Positions 53,299 through 62,325 are shown, counted from the first letter of the stretch. The stretch is DNA of 64,000 nucleotides from Sporosarcina luteola (GCF_023715245.1 NZ_JAMBNV010000006.1:18498-82497), one strand, 5' to 3'. Notes: generated by a model from the letters alone, not told the origin. A program made the numbers and translations.

Positions 53299-54630
53299 GA
53301 AATTGCCATACGATTGGCAGCATTTGCTGCCTTGATCGCACTCACCGCATTTTTTGTTGCGAGTGAATTTGCAATTGTGAAAGTACGAACAACACGGATC
53401 AACCAGCTTGTTGCGGAAGGGAATCGCCGGGCGATCACAGCAAAAAGAGTCATCAGCAATCTCGACGAATATTTATCTGCTTGTCAATTAGGCATAACGA
53501 TAACAGCTTTAGGACTGGGAATGCTTGGTGAACCAACCGTAAAACTGCTTATGAAGCCGGTTTTCTCCCACTTTGAAATAGCCCCGCATGCTGGGTCTAT
53601 CCTTTCTTTCATTATCGCATTTACCGTCGTAACGTTTTTACATGTGGTAGTAGGTGAATTGGCTCCTAAAACAATTGCAATCCAGCGGGCGGAAGCCATT
53701 ACGCTGGCAACAGCGAAACCGCTCGTTTTATTTTATGTCATCATGTACCCAGTCATTAAAGGGATGAATGGATCAGCGCGCTCCATTATCCGTCTTTTCG
53801 GCTTCAAACCGGCTTCCGAGTCGGATGTGGCCCATTCCGAGGACGAGTTGAGGCTCATTCTGACCGACAGTCTGAAGGGCGGGGAAATCAATCAATCGGA
53901 ATATAAATTCGTCAATAAGATATTTGAATTCGATGATCGAGTCGCCAAAGAGATCATGGTGCCGCGTACCGAAATGATGACGGTCGAGAAAGACATCACA
54001 TTGCGGGAAATGTTTGAAATGATGGGTGTCGAGCAATTTACTAGATATCCTGTCACAGATGGCGATAAAGACCATGTCATCGGCTTGGTCAATATGAAGA
54101 ATCTGCTGACGGCATTCATAAAAGATCCTACAACAGGAAATCAGCCTGTCAGTGAATATATGCAACCAATCATCCGAGTCATCGAAACGATGCCAATCGG
54201 CGACCTGTTGCTGAAAATTCAACGCGAACGAATCCATATGGCAATTCTTATGGATGAATATGGAGGGACTTCCGGACTCGTGACAATCGAAGATATTTTA
54301 GAAGAGATTGTGGGAGAAATCCAAGACGAGTTTGATATGGACGAAGTGCCTGAAGTACAAATGATCAATGAAAACCATTTTATTTTGGACGCAAAAATGT
54401 TGATTGAAAACGTTAACGACGTTCTTGACATCGATATTGATGAAGAGGATATCGACACGATCGGCGGCTGGTTCATGTCCGAAAAATTCGAGGCGGTTCC
54501 GGGTGAAAAAATCATTGAACAAGGTTATGAATTCACCGTGAAAGACGTGGAAGGACATCACATCCTCTACTTGGAAGCGGTAAAAAATGAAAAAGCGATT
54601 GGATCGGCCGACTTACAGGTCGAGTCTTAA
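53296..54630 (+). CDS. CNNM/CorC-HlyC family transport protein
   Basis: A 444-residue protein with an N-terminal DUF21/CNNM membrane domain (about residues 1-190; three or four helices), a CBS pair (about 205-330, MVPRTEMMTVEKD ... ILMDEYGGTSGLVTIEDI) and a C-terminal CorC_HlyC domain (about 345-435). Relatives are magnesium or other cation efflux or transport regulators, once called haemolysins. The TTG start at 53296 aligns with family starts but has no adjacent ribosome site; the strong GGAGG is 50 bases upstream beyond a hairpin. Ends at a strong terminator. Confidence 0.87.
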   Translation: MEIAIRLAAFAALIALTAFFVASEFAIVKVRTTRINQLVAEGNRRAITAKRVISNLDEYLSACQLGITITALGLGMLGEPTVKLLMKPVFSHFEIAPHAGSILSFIIAFTVVTFLHVVVGELAPKTIAIQRAEAITLATAKPLVLFYVIMYPVIKGMNGSARSIIRLFGFKPASESDVAHSEDELRLILTDSLKGGEINQSEYKFVNKIFEFDDRVAKEIMVPRTEMMTVEKDITLREMFEMMGVEQFTRYPVTDGDKDHVIGLVNMKNLLTAFIKDPTTGNQPVSEYMQPIIRVIETMPIGDLLLKIQRERIHMAILMDEYGGTSGLVTIEDILEEIVGEIQDEFDMDEVPEVQMINENHFILDAKMLIENVNDVLDIDIDEEDIDTIGGWFMSEKFEAVPGEKIIEQGYEFTVKDVEGHHILYLEAVKNEKAIGSADLQVES

Positions 54631-54636
54631 CAACAT

Positions 54637-54682
54637 AAAAACGGCATCTCCCCTACTTTGAAAGGGGGATGCCGTCTTTTAT
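54637..54682. terminator. terminator between the CNNM gene and the GNAT-nitrilase gene
   Basis: AAAACGGCATC..CCCC / GGGGGATGCCGT..TTTT with A and T runs; serves convergent genes. Confidence 0.92.
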
Positions 54683-54686
54683 TTCT

Positions 54687-56234
54687 TCAAGAATCCTTCT
54701 TATACTCCACACGATACAAATCATGGCGGCGATCCTTCAGCTGCTTCACTGTCCCATCTTGACGCTGACGCCGTAAAATCTCGAGATCGACATCTCCGAT
54801 AAGGACCATTTCCAAATTGGGATTCGTTTCTCCAACGATACCATCACGTGCAAACTCGAAATCGGATGGAGAGAAGATGGCCGACTGTGCATATTGGATA
54901 TCCATGTTCTCTGTTTGCGGCAAATTGCCAACCGTTCCGGAAATGACTGTGTAGATCTGATTTTCAATCGCACGGGCTTGGGCACAATACCGAACGCGCA
55001 AATATCCTTGGCGATCTTCCGTACAGAATGGAGTAAAAATAATATTTGCCCCTTTGTCCGTGGCAATTCTCGCGAGTTCCGGAAATTCGATGTCATAACA
55101 GACCTGGATGGCGATTTTTCCACAGTCCGTGTCGAATACTTGGATCTCATCTCCTTGGCTGATTCCCCACCATTTCCGTTCATTCGGCGTAATATGGATT
55201 TTGTACTGCTTCTCAATCGACCCATCCCTTCTGAAAAGATAGGCGATGTTGTAAATCTCCTCGTCTTCTTCCTCGACGAAATGAGACCCACCGATAATAT
55301 TCACATTATAGCGGACCGCAAGATTCGTGAACATTTCAATATACTGCGGCGTATACTCCGTCATCTTCCGCACCGCTCTGCTCGGAGAAGGCTCATCCAG
55401 GAAGGACATTAGCTGAGTTGTGAAAATTTCCGGGAAGACGACAAAATCTGAACCTGCATCGGACGCGACGTCCACGAAATATTCACATTGATTGGCCATT
55501 TCCTCGAATGACGATATTTTCCTCATTAAATATTGAACAACGCAAATACGGACAGGGTAGCTTGTCTTGTAATGCCGTTTAGTCGTTGCTTTATAATCCA
55601 CGTTATTCCATTCCATTAACGTCGCATATTTTTTGGACGCTTTGTCATCAGGCATATAATTTGGATTGATCCGCATGAGGGTGAAATCATTCAATAGTTG
55701 GAAAGTGAGAACCGGGTCATAGATTTTATGGCGTGTCACCGCCTCCACATATTCCCTTGCAGACATTTCAGCTGCATACCGATGATAATTCGGTATCCTC
55801 CCCCCGATAATGATCGATTTCAGATTCAATCGTTGGACGAGCTCTTTCCTGGCTTCGTACAGCCGCTGTCCCACTTTCATCCTCCTGTATTCCGGATGGA
55901 CCATCACTTCGATGCCGTATAGATTATAACCTTCGGGATTATGGTTCGTAATATAGCCCTTTGCGGAAATATCATCCCAAGAATGGCGGTCGTCGTATTC
56001 GTCAAAATTGATGATCAAGCTCGAACAGGAACCGATAATTTTCCCGTCCAGCTCAGCGACGAATTGCCCTTCCGGAAAGATGGACAGATGGCTTTTCAGA
56101 TGCTCTTCCTCCCACGGGTCCATGCCCGGGAAACAGACCTCCTGCATTTTCAATATGTTTACGATGTCATCCTCTTTCATCTCTCGGATGATCATGCTCA
56201 TTTCAAATGACGATAAATCAATTTCTTCACTCAT
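54687..56234 (-). CDS. fused GNAT acetyltransferase and carbon-nitrogen hydrolase
   Basis: A 515-residue two-domain protein. Residues about 12-165 are a GNAT domain (VHPEYRRMKVGQRLYEARKE is the acetyl-CoA loop). Residues about 225-500 are a nitrilase-superfamily domain with the catalytic triad Glu (VFPEIF), Lys (YKIHITPNER) and Cys (IQVCYDIEFPE). The fusion is known in Bacillales and elsewhere, but its substrate is not. The active-site residues of both halves are intact. ATG at 56234 follows AAAGGGTG. Monocistronic. Confidence 0.9.
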   Translation of the reverse strand: MSEEIDLSSFEMSMIIREMKEDDIVNILKMQEVCFPGMDPWEEEHLKSHLSIFPEGQFVAELDGKIIGSCSSLIINFDEYDDRHSWDDISAKGYITNHNPEGYNLYGIEVMVHPEYRRMKVGQRLYEARKELVQRLNLKSIIIGGRIPNYHRYAAEMSAREYVEAVTRHKIYDPVLTFQLLNDFTLMRINPNYMPDDKASKKYATLMEWNNVDYKATTKRHYKTSYPVRICVVQYLMRKISSFEEMANQCEYFVDVASDAGSDFVVFPEIFTTQLMSFLDEPSPSRAVRKMTEYTPQYIEMFTNLAVRYNVNIIGGSHFVEEEDEEIYNIAYLFRRDGSIEKQYKIHITPNERKWWGISQGDEIQVFDTDCGKIAIQVCYDIEFPELARIATDKGANIIFTPFCTEDRQGYLRVRYCAQARAIENQIYTVISGTVGNLPQTENMDIQYAQSAIFSPSDFEFARDGIVGETNPNLEMVLIGDVDLEILRRQRQDGTVKQLKDRRHDLYRVEYKKDS

Positions 56235-56365
56235 CCATAGTTCACCCTTTCTACATAATATGTACCCATAATTGACTAGGAAAAGTCATGTAGTTCCGAT
56301 TATTTTACATGAATACACCCACGCCGTATAATCAAAGAGGAATCTTAGAAACAGGAGTTGACATT

Positions 56366-56791
56366 ATGCACAAACGGTTGGAAAATGGCCTTGTTTTCAT
56401 TTTCACCATTTCCCTCATTGCAACACTCGGCTCTTTATACTTTTCTATTGTTCGGGGCTATGAACCTTGCACTCTATGTTGGTATCAACGCATCCTTATG
56501 TATCCGATCGTTTTGATGTCCGGTGTCGCTTTATACCAGAAAAACGCAAAAATCGCGTTGACGACAGCTGTTTTCGCAATTGTCGGAGGTTCCATTTCGC
56601 TCTACCATTATGGAATCCAGAAACTGAGTTTTTTACAAGACAGTGCACCGGCTTGCGGAAATGTTTCCTGTACTGGCCAGTATGTGAACTATCTAGGATT
56701 CATCACAATTCCGTTCATGGCTTTGACGGCATTCGTGCTGATCCTCATCACAAGCCTCTTCTTATTGAAATGGCAAAAGGAGTCTAACTAA
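56366..56791 (+). CDS. DsbB-family disulfide oxidoreductase (BdbC-like)
   Basis: A 141-residue membrane protein with four helices, the quinone-side pair CTLC (in EPCTLCWYQRI) and the partner pair CGNVSC on the extracytoplasmic loop. It regenerates oxidised thiol oxidases with quinones, making disulfide bonds in exported proteins. Start at 56366, seven bases after AGGAG. The next gene, a thioredoxin-like protein, follows after one base and is its likely partner. Confidence 0.93.
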   Translation: MHKRLENGLVFIFTISLIATLGSLYFSIVRGYEPCTLCWYQRILMYPIVLMSGVALYQKNAKIALTTAVFAIVGGSISLYHYGIQKLSFLQDSAPACGNVSCTGQYVNYLGFITIPFMALTAFVLILITSLFLLKWQKESN

Positions 56792-56792
56792 A

Positions 56793-57269
56793 TTGAAGAA
56801 ATTACTGATCATCGGCGGTGTCATCATCGCCATCTTTGCTTTAATTGTCGTGTTGAATACTCAATCCAACAAAGAAAAGTTAAAGGACAATCCATATGGT
56901 TCAAAGAATCTTAAACAGGCGACGATCGATTTGATTGGCAACAAAAATTACAGCAATATCGTCCTCCCGGATGAACTTTATGAAAAAGTCTCTTCCGGAG
57001 AATCTGTCACTGCTTACTTCTTTTCTCCCGAATGTTCGTATTGCATGGAGATGACGCCGATCCTAATGCCGATTGCGAAAGAGAAAGGGATCCATGTGTA
57101 TCAATATAATATGCTGGAATTCGAAAAAGAAGCCCAACCATACGGCATCACGTCTTGGCCGACGTTAATCCATTATGAAGATGGAAAAGAAGTTAACCGC
57201 TCCGTTGGTTTGCCGGTGAATCCCGAGGAAGATATCCGTGCTTTCTTCGATGAGTATGATAATAAATGA
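56793..57269 (+). CDS. membrane-anchored thioredoxin-like protein (Bdb-type)
   Basis: A 158-residue protein with an N-terminal membrane anchor (LLIIGGVIIAIFALIVVLNT) and an extracytoplasmic thioredoxin fold. The redox motif is CSYC in FFSPECSYCMEM, and the cis-proline lies in TSWPTLIHYE. It is probably oxidised by the DsbB-like protein encoded immediately upstream. TTG start behind AAAAGGAG. The stop overlaps the next gene's start by 4 bp. Confidence 0.87.
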   Translation: MKKLLIIGGVIIAIFALIVVLNTQSNKEKLKDNPYGSKNLKQATIDLIGNKNYSNIVLPDELYEKVSSGESVTAYFFSPECSYCMEMTPILMPIAKEKGIHVYQYNMLEFEKEAQPYGITSWPTLIHYEDGKEVNRSVGLPVNPEEDIRAFFDEYDNK

Positions 57270-58123
57270 TGGAAAAACTAAATACGGTTTTCCGTTATCA
57301 AATTAACCGAGATGGACTTACGGTCGAGGAACTGCTCCGGGATGATTGGAAAGCCGGTAAAAAGACCGTCCATCAAATGAGAATGGACAAGGCGGTCACG
57401 GATACAGCCGGACAGCCTTTCGAATGGCGTACGCCCCTGGAAGCTGGGACGGAACTTGTCTTTCATTTCAAGGACGCCGTATCATCATACAAGCCGGATG
57501 ATCACGCGGATGTTTCCGTGCTTTTCGAGGACGAACATCTACTTGCAGCTCTGAAACCTGCCGATATCGCCACCCATCCAGATGAACATGATGAAGGCGG
57601 TACTTTTATGAATGCCATCATGGCATATGTTGAAAGAAGTGGCGGAGCGTATGCAGAGCATATCAATCGCCTCGATAAAGGTACGGCCGGAATTGTTCTT
57701 GTTGCGAAACATCCGATTGCAAAAGCACTTTTTGATCGGATGATTGAGGAACGTGCTATTACACGCATCTATCACGCAGAAGTCGATGGACGTTTAAAAC
57801 GGATGAGAGGGACGCTTCAATATCCGATTGGACGGGACCGCCATCATCCGACGAGACGCCGAGTCTCCCCAGGCGGGCAGGATGCCATCACCCGCTACCG
57901 AGTCATTGAGCGGAACGATGAGTCGACAGTTGTTGAAGCAAGTCTCGAAACGGGCAGGACTCATCAGATCCGAGTTCATTTTTCACACATAGGACATCCC
58001 GTCAAGGGCGATACACTTTATGATGGAAGCGAAACTGCGGATGGAAACTATCGTTTGGTTGCAAAGAAAGTTTCCTTCAAGCACCCATTTACAGAAGAAC
58101 AGACAACCATAGAAGTCATATGA
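57266..58123 (+). CDS. RluA-family pseudouridine synthase
   Basis: A 285-residue RNA pseudouridine synthase. The catalytic Asp is in INRLDKGTAGIV, and the RluA motifs GRDRHHPTRRRVS and ETGRTHQIRVHFSHIGHPVKGD follow. It converts uridine to pseudouridine in rRNA or tRNA; the exact site is unknown. The N terminus has a short partly S4-like segment (LTVEELLRDDWKAGKKTVHQ). It overlaps the thioredoxin-like gene by 4 bp. Ends at a terminator. Confidence 0.93.
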   Translation: MMEKLNTVFRYQINRDGLTVEELLRDDWKAGKKTVHQMRMDKAVTDTAGQPFEWRTPLEAGTELVFHFKDAVSSYKPDDHADVSVLFEDEHLLAALKPADIATHPDEHDEGGTFMNAIMAYVERSGGAYAEHINRLDKGTAGIVLVAKHPIAKALFDRMIEERAITRIYHAEVDGRLKRMRGTLQYPIGRDRHHPTRRRVSPGGQDAITRYRVIERNDESTVVEASLETGRTHQIRVHFSHIGHPVKGDTLYDGSETADGNYRLVAKKVSFKHPFTEEQTTIEVI

Positions 58124-58157
58124 AAAAACCCGCGGAATTAAATTCTGCGGGTTTTTC
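58124..58157. terminator. terminator after the RluA-type gene
   Basis: AAAAACCCGC..GAATT / ATTC..GCGGGTTTTT with flanking A and T runs; between convergent genes. Confidence 0.93.
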
Positions 58158-58168
58158 ATATTACTTAT

Positions 58169-58999
58169 TCACACTTCATCGAATTTCTCTGGATTTGTCC
58201 CCGTTCTCTCATTACGGTTCAAGGCATCGATTTTCATCATATCCTCAGGTGTCAACTCGAAGTCTTTCACGTCAATGTTTGACTTGATCCTAGCCGGAGT
58301 AACTGATTTAGGAATGACTACCAATCCATGTTGCAGATGCCACTTAATAATGACTTGTGCCGGCGTCTTGCCATATGTTAACCCGATCTGCTGCAACGTA
58401 GGCTCATCCATGAGTCCTCCTCTCGCCAGTGGCGACCAGGAAGTGACGACGATGTCATGTTCATTGCAAAATTCCCGCAATGGCTCCTGTGTAAGCCGCG
58501 GATGCAATTCAATCTGATTCACCATCGGCTTCACATTGGCAACATTGAAAACCTTCTCCAGATGATGGATATGATGATTGGACACTCCTGTGGCCCTGAT
58601 CAGCTTTTCTTCATAGAGCCGCTCGATTGCACGGTATGTATCCACGAATGTATCTGCGACTGGCCAATGAGTCATATACAGATCCAAATATTCCATTCCA
58701 AGTCTCTCCAAAGAAGCTTCGAACGCTTTCAATGTTGCATCATACCCTTGATCAGTGTTCCATACTTTTGAAGTGATGAACAGCTGCTCCCTCGGAATGC
58801 CCGATTGCCGGATTGCCTCGCCCGTCTCTATCTCATTCTCGTAAATAGCAGCAGTATCGATAGCCCGATAGCCAACTTCCAAGGCATATGAAATCGCTTT
58901 GATTGTCTCAACTGAATCAGTCATCTTGTAAACGCCGAGGCCAAGCTGAGGCATTTCCACACCGTTCGCTAGAGTCACCTTGTCTTCAAAATAATGCAT
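58169..58999 (-). CDS. aldo/keto reductase
   Basis: A 276-residue NADPH-dependent aldo/keto reductase. The catalytic tetrad is Asp (RAIDTAAIY), Tyr (IYENE), Lys (ITSKVW) and His (MTHWP); the IPKSVTPARIKSNIDV segment binds the cofactor. Members such as YtbE and YvgN reduce methylglyoxal and other carbonyls, which fits the presence of methylglyoxal synthase in the window, although the genes are far apart. ATG at 58999 follows AGGAGGGGAACGG. Monocistronic. Confidence 0.93.
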   Translation of the reverse strand: MHYFEDKVTLANGVEMPQLGLGVYKMTDSVETIKAISYALEVGYRAIDTAAIYENEIETGEAIRQSGIPREQLFITSKVWNTDQGYDATLKAFEASLERLGMEYLDLYMTHWPVADTFVDTYRAIERLYEEKLIRATGVSNHHIHHLEKVFNVANVKPMVNQIELHPRLTQEPLREFCNEHDIVVTSWSPLARGGLMDEPTLQQIGLTYGKTPAQVIIKWHLQHGLVVIPKSVTPARIKSNIDVKDFELTPEDMMKIDALNRNERTGTNPEKFDEV

Positions 59000-59134
59000 T
59001 CCGTTCCCCTCCTATACAGTTTGTATACATTTATTGTACCCGTATTCCATAATTTTGACGAATAATGCCAGCCATTTGTTAATCAGAATGACACAATTTT
59101 TCAGTTCGGTCATTTCAATTTAATATCTATTAGG

Positions 59135-59140
59135 GTATAC
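59135..59140 (+). promoter_or_regulatory. candidate promoter -10 for the 31-residue peptide gene
   Basis: TATACT at 59135-59140, about 39 bp ahead of the start; TTCAAT 16 bp upstream could be a weak -35. Confidence 0.35.
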
Positions 59141-59178
59141 TATGTGAAGGACTAATGATTTTACAGGAGGTACATTTG

Positions 59179-59274
59179 ATGAATCTTATCCTTATTCTAG
59201 CCGTTACCTTTGCATTCCTTTCGGCGATTTTCACAGGTGGATATGAAGACAAGCCTGGTAAAGTGAAAAAATAA
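59179..59274 (+). CDS. 31-residue single-span membrane peptide
   Basis: MNLILILAVTFAFLSAIFTG, then GYEDKPGKVKK and stop. It is one hydrophobic helix followed by a short positively charged tail. GGAGG lies eight bases before the ATG and a strong terminator follows seven bases after the stop, so this is a complete small gene unit. I do not know its function; small spore or stress membrane peptides have this build. Confidence 0.72.
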   Translation: MNLILILAVTFAFLSAIFTGGYEDKPGKVKK

Positions 59275-59281
59275 GAACTAC

Positions 59282-59320
59282 TAAAAACGGGACATGCCTT
59301 AATTGGCAGTCCCGTTTTTT
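59282..59320. terminator. terminator between the peptide gene and trmL
   Basis: AAAAACGGGAC..GCC / GGC..GTCCCGTTTTTTT. Convergent arrangement. Confidence 0.92.
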
Positions 59321-59793
59321 TATGTTAAATCTAAAAATGATTGTTGCCTTAGGGCTTCGTATATCAGAATAGCGGCTGTGTTGGATAAGTTGAGCGATCT
59401 GATATGATCATTCATCGGGATGCGCAGGCAATTTTCGATGTTCTGTTCAATCACTTCGTCAGGCAAGCCGGTCGTCTCTTTCCCGAAAACGAAGAAAACA
59501 TCCTTTGAAGGATCCGAATAATCAAAGTCCGAGTAGGTCCTCTCCCCGAACTTTGTAATGAAGAAAAACTGCGCTTCCGGATAAGCGCCAATAAACTCCT
59601 GTATATTTTCATGATACGTAATATCGACATATTGCCAATAATCCAGTCCTGCACGCTTGAGCATTTTATCATCAGTGGAAAATCCCAGCGGCTTTATTAA
59701 ATGCAGTTTCGTTCCTGTCCCCGCGCATGTACGGGCGATATTCCCAGTATTCGCAGGAATCAATGGTTCAAATAATGCGACATGTATCGCCAT
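59320..59793 (-). CDS. trmL: tRNA (cytidine/uridine-34 2'-O)-methyltransferase TrmL
   Basis: A 157-residue SPOUT methyltransferase with the N-terminal NTGNIARTCAGTG motif, the central FVFGKETTGLPDE motif and C-terminal LNLSNTAAILIYEALRQ. It methylates the ribose at wobble position 34 of leucine tRNAs. The tRNA-Leu(CAA), a likely substrate, is encoded 2 kb away. It follows queG by 13 bp; both genes modify wobble nucleotides and are probably cotranscribed. Confidence 0.95.
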   Translation of the reverse strand: MAIHVALFEPLIPANTGNIARTCAGTGTKLHLIKPLGFSTDDKMLKRAGLDYWQYVDITYHENIQEFIGAYPEAQFFFITKFGERTYSDFDYSDPSKDVFFVFGKETTGLPDEVIEQNIENCLRIPMNDHIRSLNLSNTAAILIYEALRQQSFLDLT

Positions 59794-59806
59794 TTCAGCA
59801 CTTCCT

Positions 59807-60934
59807 TCAATTAGTCTCTAATACATTTTCCATCTCGAGACGCACGTCGGGATCCTCTTCCTTCTGTATCGCCAATTCAATTGCTGCGATACCGTCGCTC
59901 GTTCCAATTTGTCCGAGTGCCCATGCAGCAGTCCCGCGAATAAGCGGCCGTTGATCGTTTACAAGCAGATCTGTCAAAGTCGGCACGGCCGTCTCGTCTT
60001 TGAAGTGTGCAAGCGCAAGGATGGCATTCCGCTGTATCGGATTCTTGCCTCTCCAAGAACCTGACATATGCCCGTAAGTCTCCTTGAATTCTCGATTGGA
60101 CAACCTGAGCATCGGCACAAGCAGCGGCTTTGCCAGTTCGGGCTCCGGCTGAAATGCAGGCTGATGAAGATTGTACATCCCTTTGTTTTTCGGACAAACA
60201 GTTTGGCATGTGTCGCAGCCATATACCCGGTTACCGATTTTCGCACGAAACTCCTCGGGAACTGGTTTTTTCGTCTGTGTCAAAAAGGCGATGCATCGTT
60301 GGGCATTAAGCTGCCCTCCTTGAATCAAAGCCCCTGTAGGACACGCATCCAAACAGAGTGTGCAATCCCCACATTGGTCTTCCATCGGAATATCGGGTTC
60401 AAACGGGATATTTGTAATCATTTCTCCGAGGTAGACATACGAACCGAATTCCGGTGTGATGACAGAACAGTTTTTACCGGACCAGCCGATTCCCGCCCGA
60501 ACCGCGACAGCCCGGTCGACAAGCTCCCCGGTGTCCACCATCGAACGCATTTGAGCATTCGGCATCATGTCGGAAATAAACGTTTCGAGCAGTTGCAACT
60601 TTTCACGAAGGACATGATGATAATCCATTCCCCAAGATGCCCTTGCAAAGATGCCACGTCGCTCCCCCTTCTTCCCTCTTGGCGAATCTGTCATTTTGGA
60701 TGGGTATGCGACTGCTATTGATATGATGCTTTCAGCACGATCAAGCAACATGACAGGCTCCGTACGTTTTTCGACATCACTTTCTTCGAAACCGGATTGA
60801 AAGCCCAATTCCTGTTGACGCCGCAAACGATTTTTTAATTCTAAAAAAGGGGCTGCGGTCGTAAAGCCGATTTTATCGATGCCGATCGTAGCTGCATATT
60901 CTTTTATTGACGACTGTAGCTGAGCGACATTCAC
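59807..60934 (-). CDS. queG: epoxyqueuosine reductase QueG
   Basis: A 375-residue cobalamin-dependent iron-sulfur enzyme. Two 4Fe-4S motifs are visible: CGDCTLCLDACPTG and CDTCQTVCPKNKG. The C-terminal HEAT-like repeats (ALAHFKDETAVPTLTDLL; GTAAWALGQIGTSDGIAAIE) recognise tRNA. QueG reduces epoxyqueuosine to queuosine at the wobble base of GUN-anticodon tRNAs (Tyr, His, Asn, Asp), all four of which are encoded in the tRNA cluster nearby. It is divergent from the B3/B4 gene and heads the queG-trmL pair. Confidence 0.96.
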   Translation of the reverse strand: MNVAQLQSSIKEYAATIGIDKIGFTTAAPFLELKNRLRRQQELGFQSGFEESDVEKRTEPVMLLDRAESIISIAVAYPSKMTDSPRGKKGERRGIFARASWGMDYHHVLREKLQLLETFISDMMPNAQMRSMVDTGELVDRAVAVRAGIGWSGKNCSVITPEFGSYVYLGEMITNIPFEPDIPMEDQCGDCTLCLDACPTGALIQGGQLNAQRCIAFLTQTKKPVPEEFRAKIGNRVYGCDTCQTVCPKNKGMYNLHQPAFQPEPELAKPLLVPMLRLSNREFKETYGHMSGSWRGKNPIQRNAILALAHFKDETAVPTLTDLLVNDQRPLIRGTAAWALGQIGTSDGIAAIELAIQKEEDPDVRLEMENVLETN

Positions 60935-60990
60935 AACGTTCCGCCTCCTTTATGATAGGATTGAAAATAAAAGATGATAAAGGTGATAAA

Positions 60991-61704
60991 ATGAAAATAA
61001 CTATAGATGAAAAACTTTTTCAACAGATGCCCGGATTGAAATTGGGCATTATCCATTATAACAAAATTACAGTGTCGGAATCTCCTCAAATGCTAAAAGG
61101 GAGACTCCAATTATTCCAGGAACAGCTTTACTTCGAATTGGACACCAAGCCTTTCAACGACTTTCCGGGCATCAAAGAATGGAGGGAAACGTGGAAAGCA
61201 TTTGGAGCAGACCCTAATCGATACCGACCATCCGTGGAAGCCCTTTACCGAAGGATCAAAAAGCAGAATTACTTACATACCATCCATACTGCGGTTGACC
61301 TCAATACATTTTTCTCCCTCCAATATGAAATCCCGACTGGCATCTACGACTTGTCGAAAGTTGTTGGGGATGTCCAATTGACCCTTGGAGGGGAGGACGA
61401 CGGTTATGATGGATTGAATGGCCGCTTCAACTCATTGAACCATATACTTCAATTAAAAGACGATTACAGCCCTTTCGGCAGCCCTTATGTAGACTCCATC
61501 AGAACAGCCGTCACCGATGAGACAACGGATGCCCTCCATATCTTATTCATCCGTCCTTCAATGGCCAAGGAAGAGGCTCTGCAACTGTCTACGGCATGTG
61601 GCAAGATGTTCACGTCCATCAGCGGCGGAGAAGCCTCTTGTTATCTGGTGGATAAAGAGAATCCTTCTATTCTAATGGACGGAACTGGTCCCTTCCAACT
61701 GTGA
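60991..61704 (+). CDS. B3/B4 tRNA-binding-domain protein
   Basis: A 237-residue protein consisting mainly of the B3/B4 domain found in the beta subunit of phenylalanyl-tRNA synthetase, here as a free-standing protein (WKAFGADPNRYRPSVEALYR; YDLSKVVGDVQLTLGGEDDG). Free B3/B4 proteins may edit mischarged tRNA or bind tRNA; the exact role is unproven. Start at 60991, seven bases after AAAGGTG; a longer frame overlaps queG and is not supported. Confidence 0.85.
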   Translation: MKITIDEKLFQQMPGLKLGIIHYNKITVSESPQMLKGRLQLFQEQLYFELDTKPFNDFPGIKEWRETWKAFGADPNRYRPSVEALYRRIKKQNYLHTIHTAVDLNTFFSLQYEIPTGIYDLSKVVGDVQLTLGGEDDGYDGLNGRFNSLNHILQLKDDYSPFGSPYVDSIRTAVTDETTDALHILFIRPSMAKEEALQLSTACGKMFTSISGGEASCYLVDKENPSILMDGTGPFQL

Positions 61705-61743
61705 TAACTTGTGTCCAAACAGCAATACATTCCCATTCCATAG

Positions 61744-61781
61744 AAAACGCTCCTTTCCGTGAAATCGGAAGGAGCGTTTTT
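61744..61781 (+). terminator. terminator of the B3/B4 gene
   Basis: AAAACGCTCCTT..CCG / CGG..AAGGAGCGTTTT, then TAAG. Strong stem. Confidence 0.88.
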
Positions 61782-61813
61782 AAGTTTGAACGAGAATCCC
61801 TAATTGGGAAAGA

Positions 61814-61843
61814 GAAAAGATGCAACCTGGGTTGCATCTTTTC
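61814..61843 (-). terminator. terminator of the rRNA/tRNA operon
   Basis: AAAAGATGCAAC / GTTGCATCTTTT, a 12-bp perfect stem just after the last tRNA on the minus strand, ending in TTTTCTCTTTCC. Confidence 0.85.
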
Positions 61844-61851
61844 AATGTGGA

Positions 61852-61932
61852 TACCCGAGGCCGGACTTGAACCGGCACGCCTCGCGGCATCGCATTTTGA
61901 GTGCGACGTGTCTGCCATTCCACCACTCGGGC
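61852..61932 (-). tRNA. tRNA-Leu (CAA)
   Basis: The anticodon loop is CTCAAAA (anticodon CAA); a long class II variable arm is present; the acceptor GCCCGAG pairs with CTCGGGT and the discriminator is A. CCA is not encoded. Last gene of the cluster. It is the likely substrate of TrmL encoded 2 kb away. Confidence 0.93.
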
Positions 61933-61966
61933 ATAACAACAATTTACTTACAGCATACATGAAAGT

Positions 61967-62040
61967 TGGAGGCGGCAACCGGAATCGAACCGGTGGTAAG
62001 GGTGTTGCAGACCCGTGCCTTACCGCTTGGCTATGCCGCC
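61967..62040 (-). tRNA. tRNA-Cys (GCA)
   Basis: Loop CTGCAAC gives anticodon GCA; acceptor GGCGGCA/TGCCGCC, discriminator T, CCA encoded. Confidence 0.95.
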
Positions 62041-62050
62041 GTAAGAAAGT

Positions 62051-62125
62051 TGGAGCGGAAGACGGGATTCGAACCCGCGACCCCGACCTTGGCAAGGTCG
62101 TATTCTACCACTGAACTACTTCCGC
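62051..62125 (-). tRNA. tRNA-Gly (GCC)
   Basis: Anticodon GCC in the loop TTGCCAA; acceptor GCGGAAG/CTTCCGC, discriminator T, CCA encoded. Confidence 0.95.
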
Positions 62126-62128
62126 AAA

Positions 62129-62200
62129 CTGGGGTAGCTGGATTCGAACCAACGAATGACGGAGTCAAAGTCCGTTGCCTTACCGCTTGGCTATACCCCA
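62129..62200 (-). tRNA. tRNA-Gln (TTG)
   Basis: Loop CTTTGAC gives anticodon TTG; acceptor TGGGGTA/TACCCCA with U1-A72, discriminator G as usual for Gln. CCA not encoded. Confidence 0.94.
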
Positions 62201-62209
62201 AAAAACAAA

Positions 62210-62286
62210 TGGGGCGGACGAGGGGAATCGAACCCCCGAATGTCGGAACCACAATCCGATGCGTTAACCACTTCGCCACGACCGCC
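62210..62286 (-). tRNA. tRNA-His (GTG), copy 1
   Basis: Anticodon GTG in ATTGTGGTT; acceptor GGCGGTC/GTCCGCC, CCA encoded. It differs from copy 2 by a single base near the variable loop/T stem. Confidence 0.94.
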
Positions 62287-62325
62287 ATGATAATTATATA
62301 TTTTTCAATTGTATACTGCATAGAA

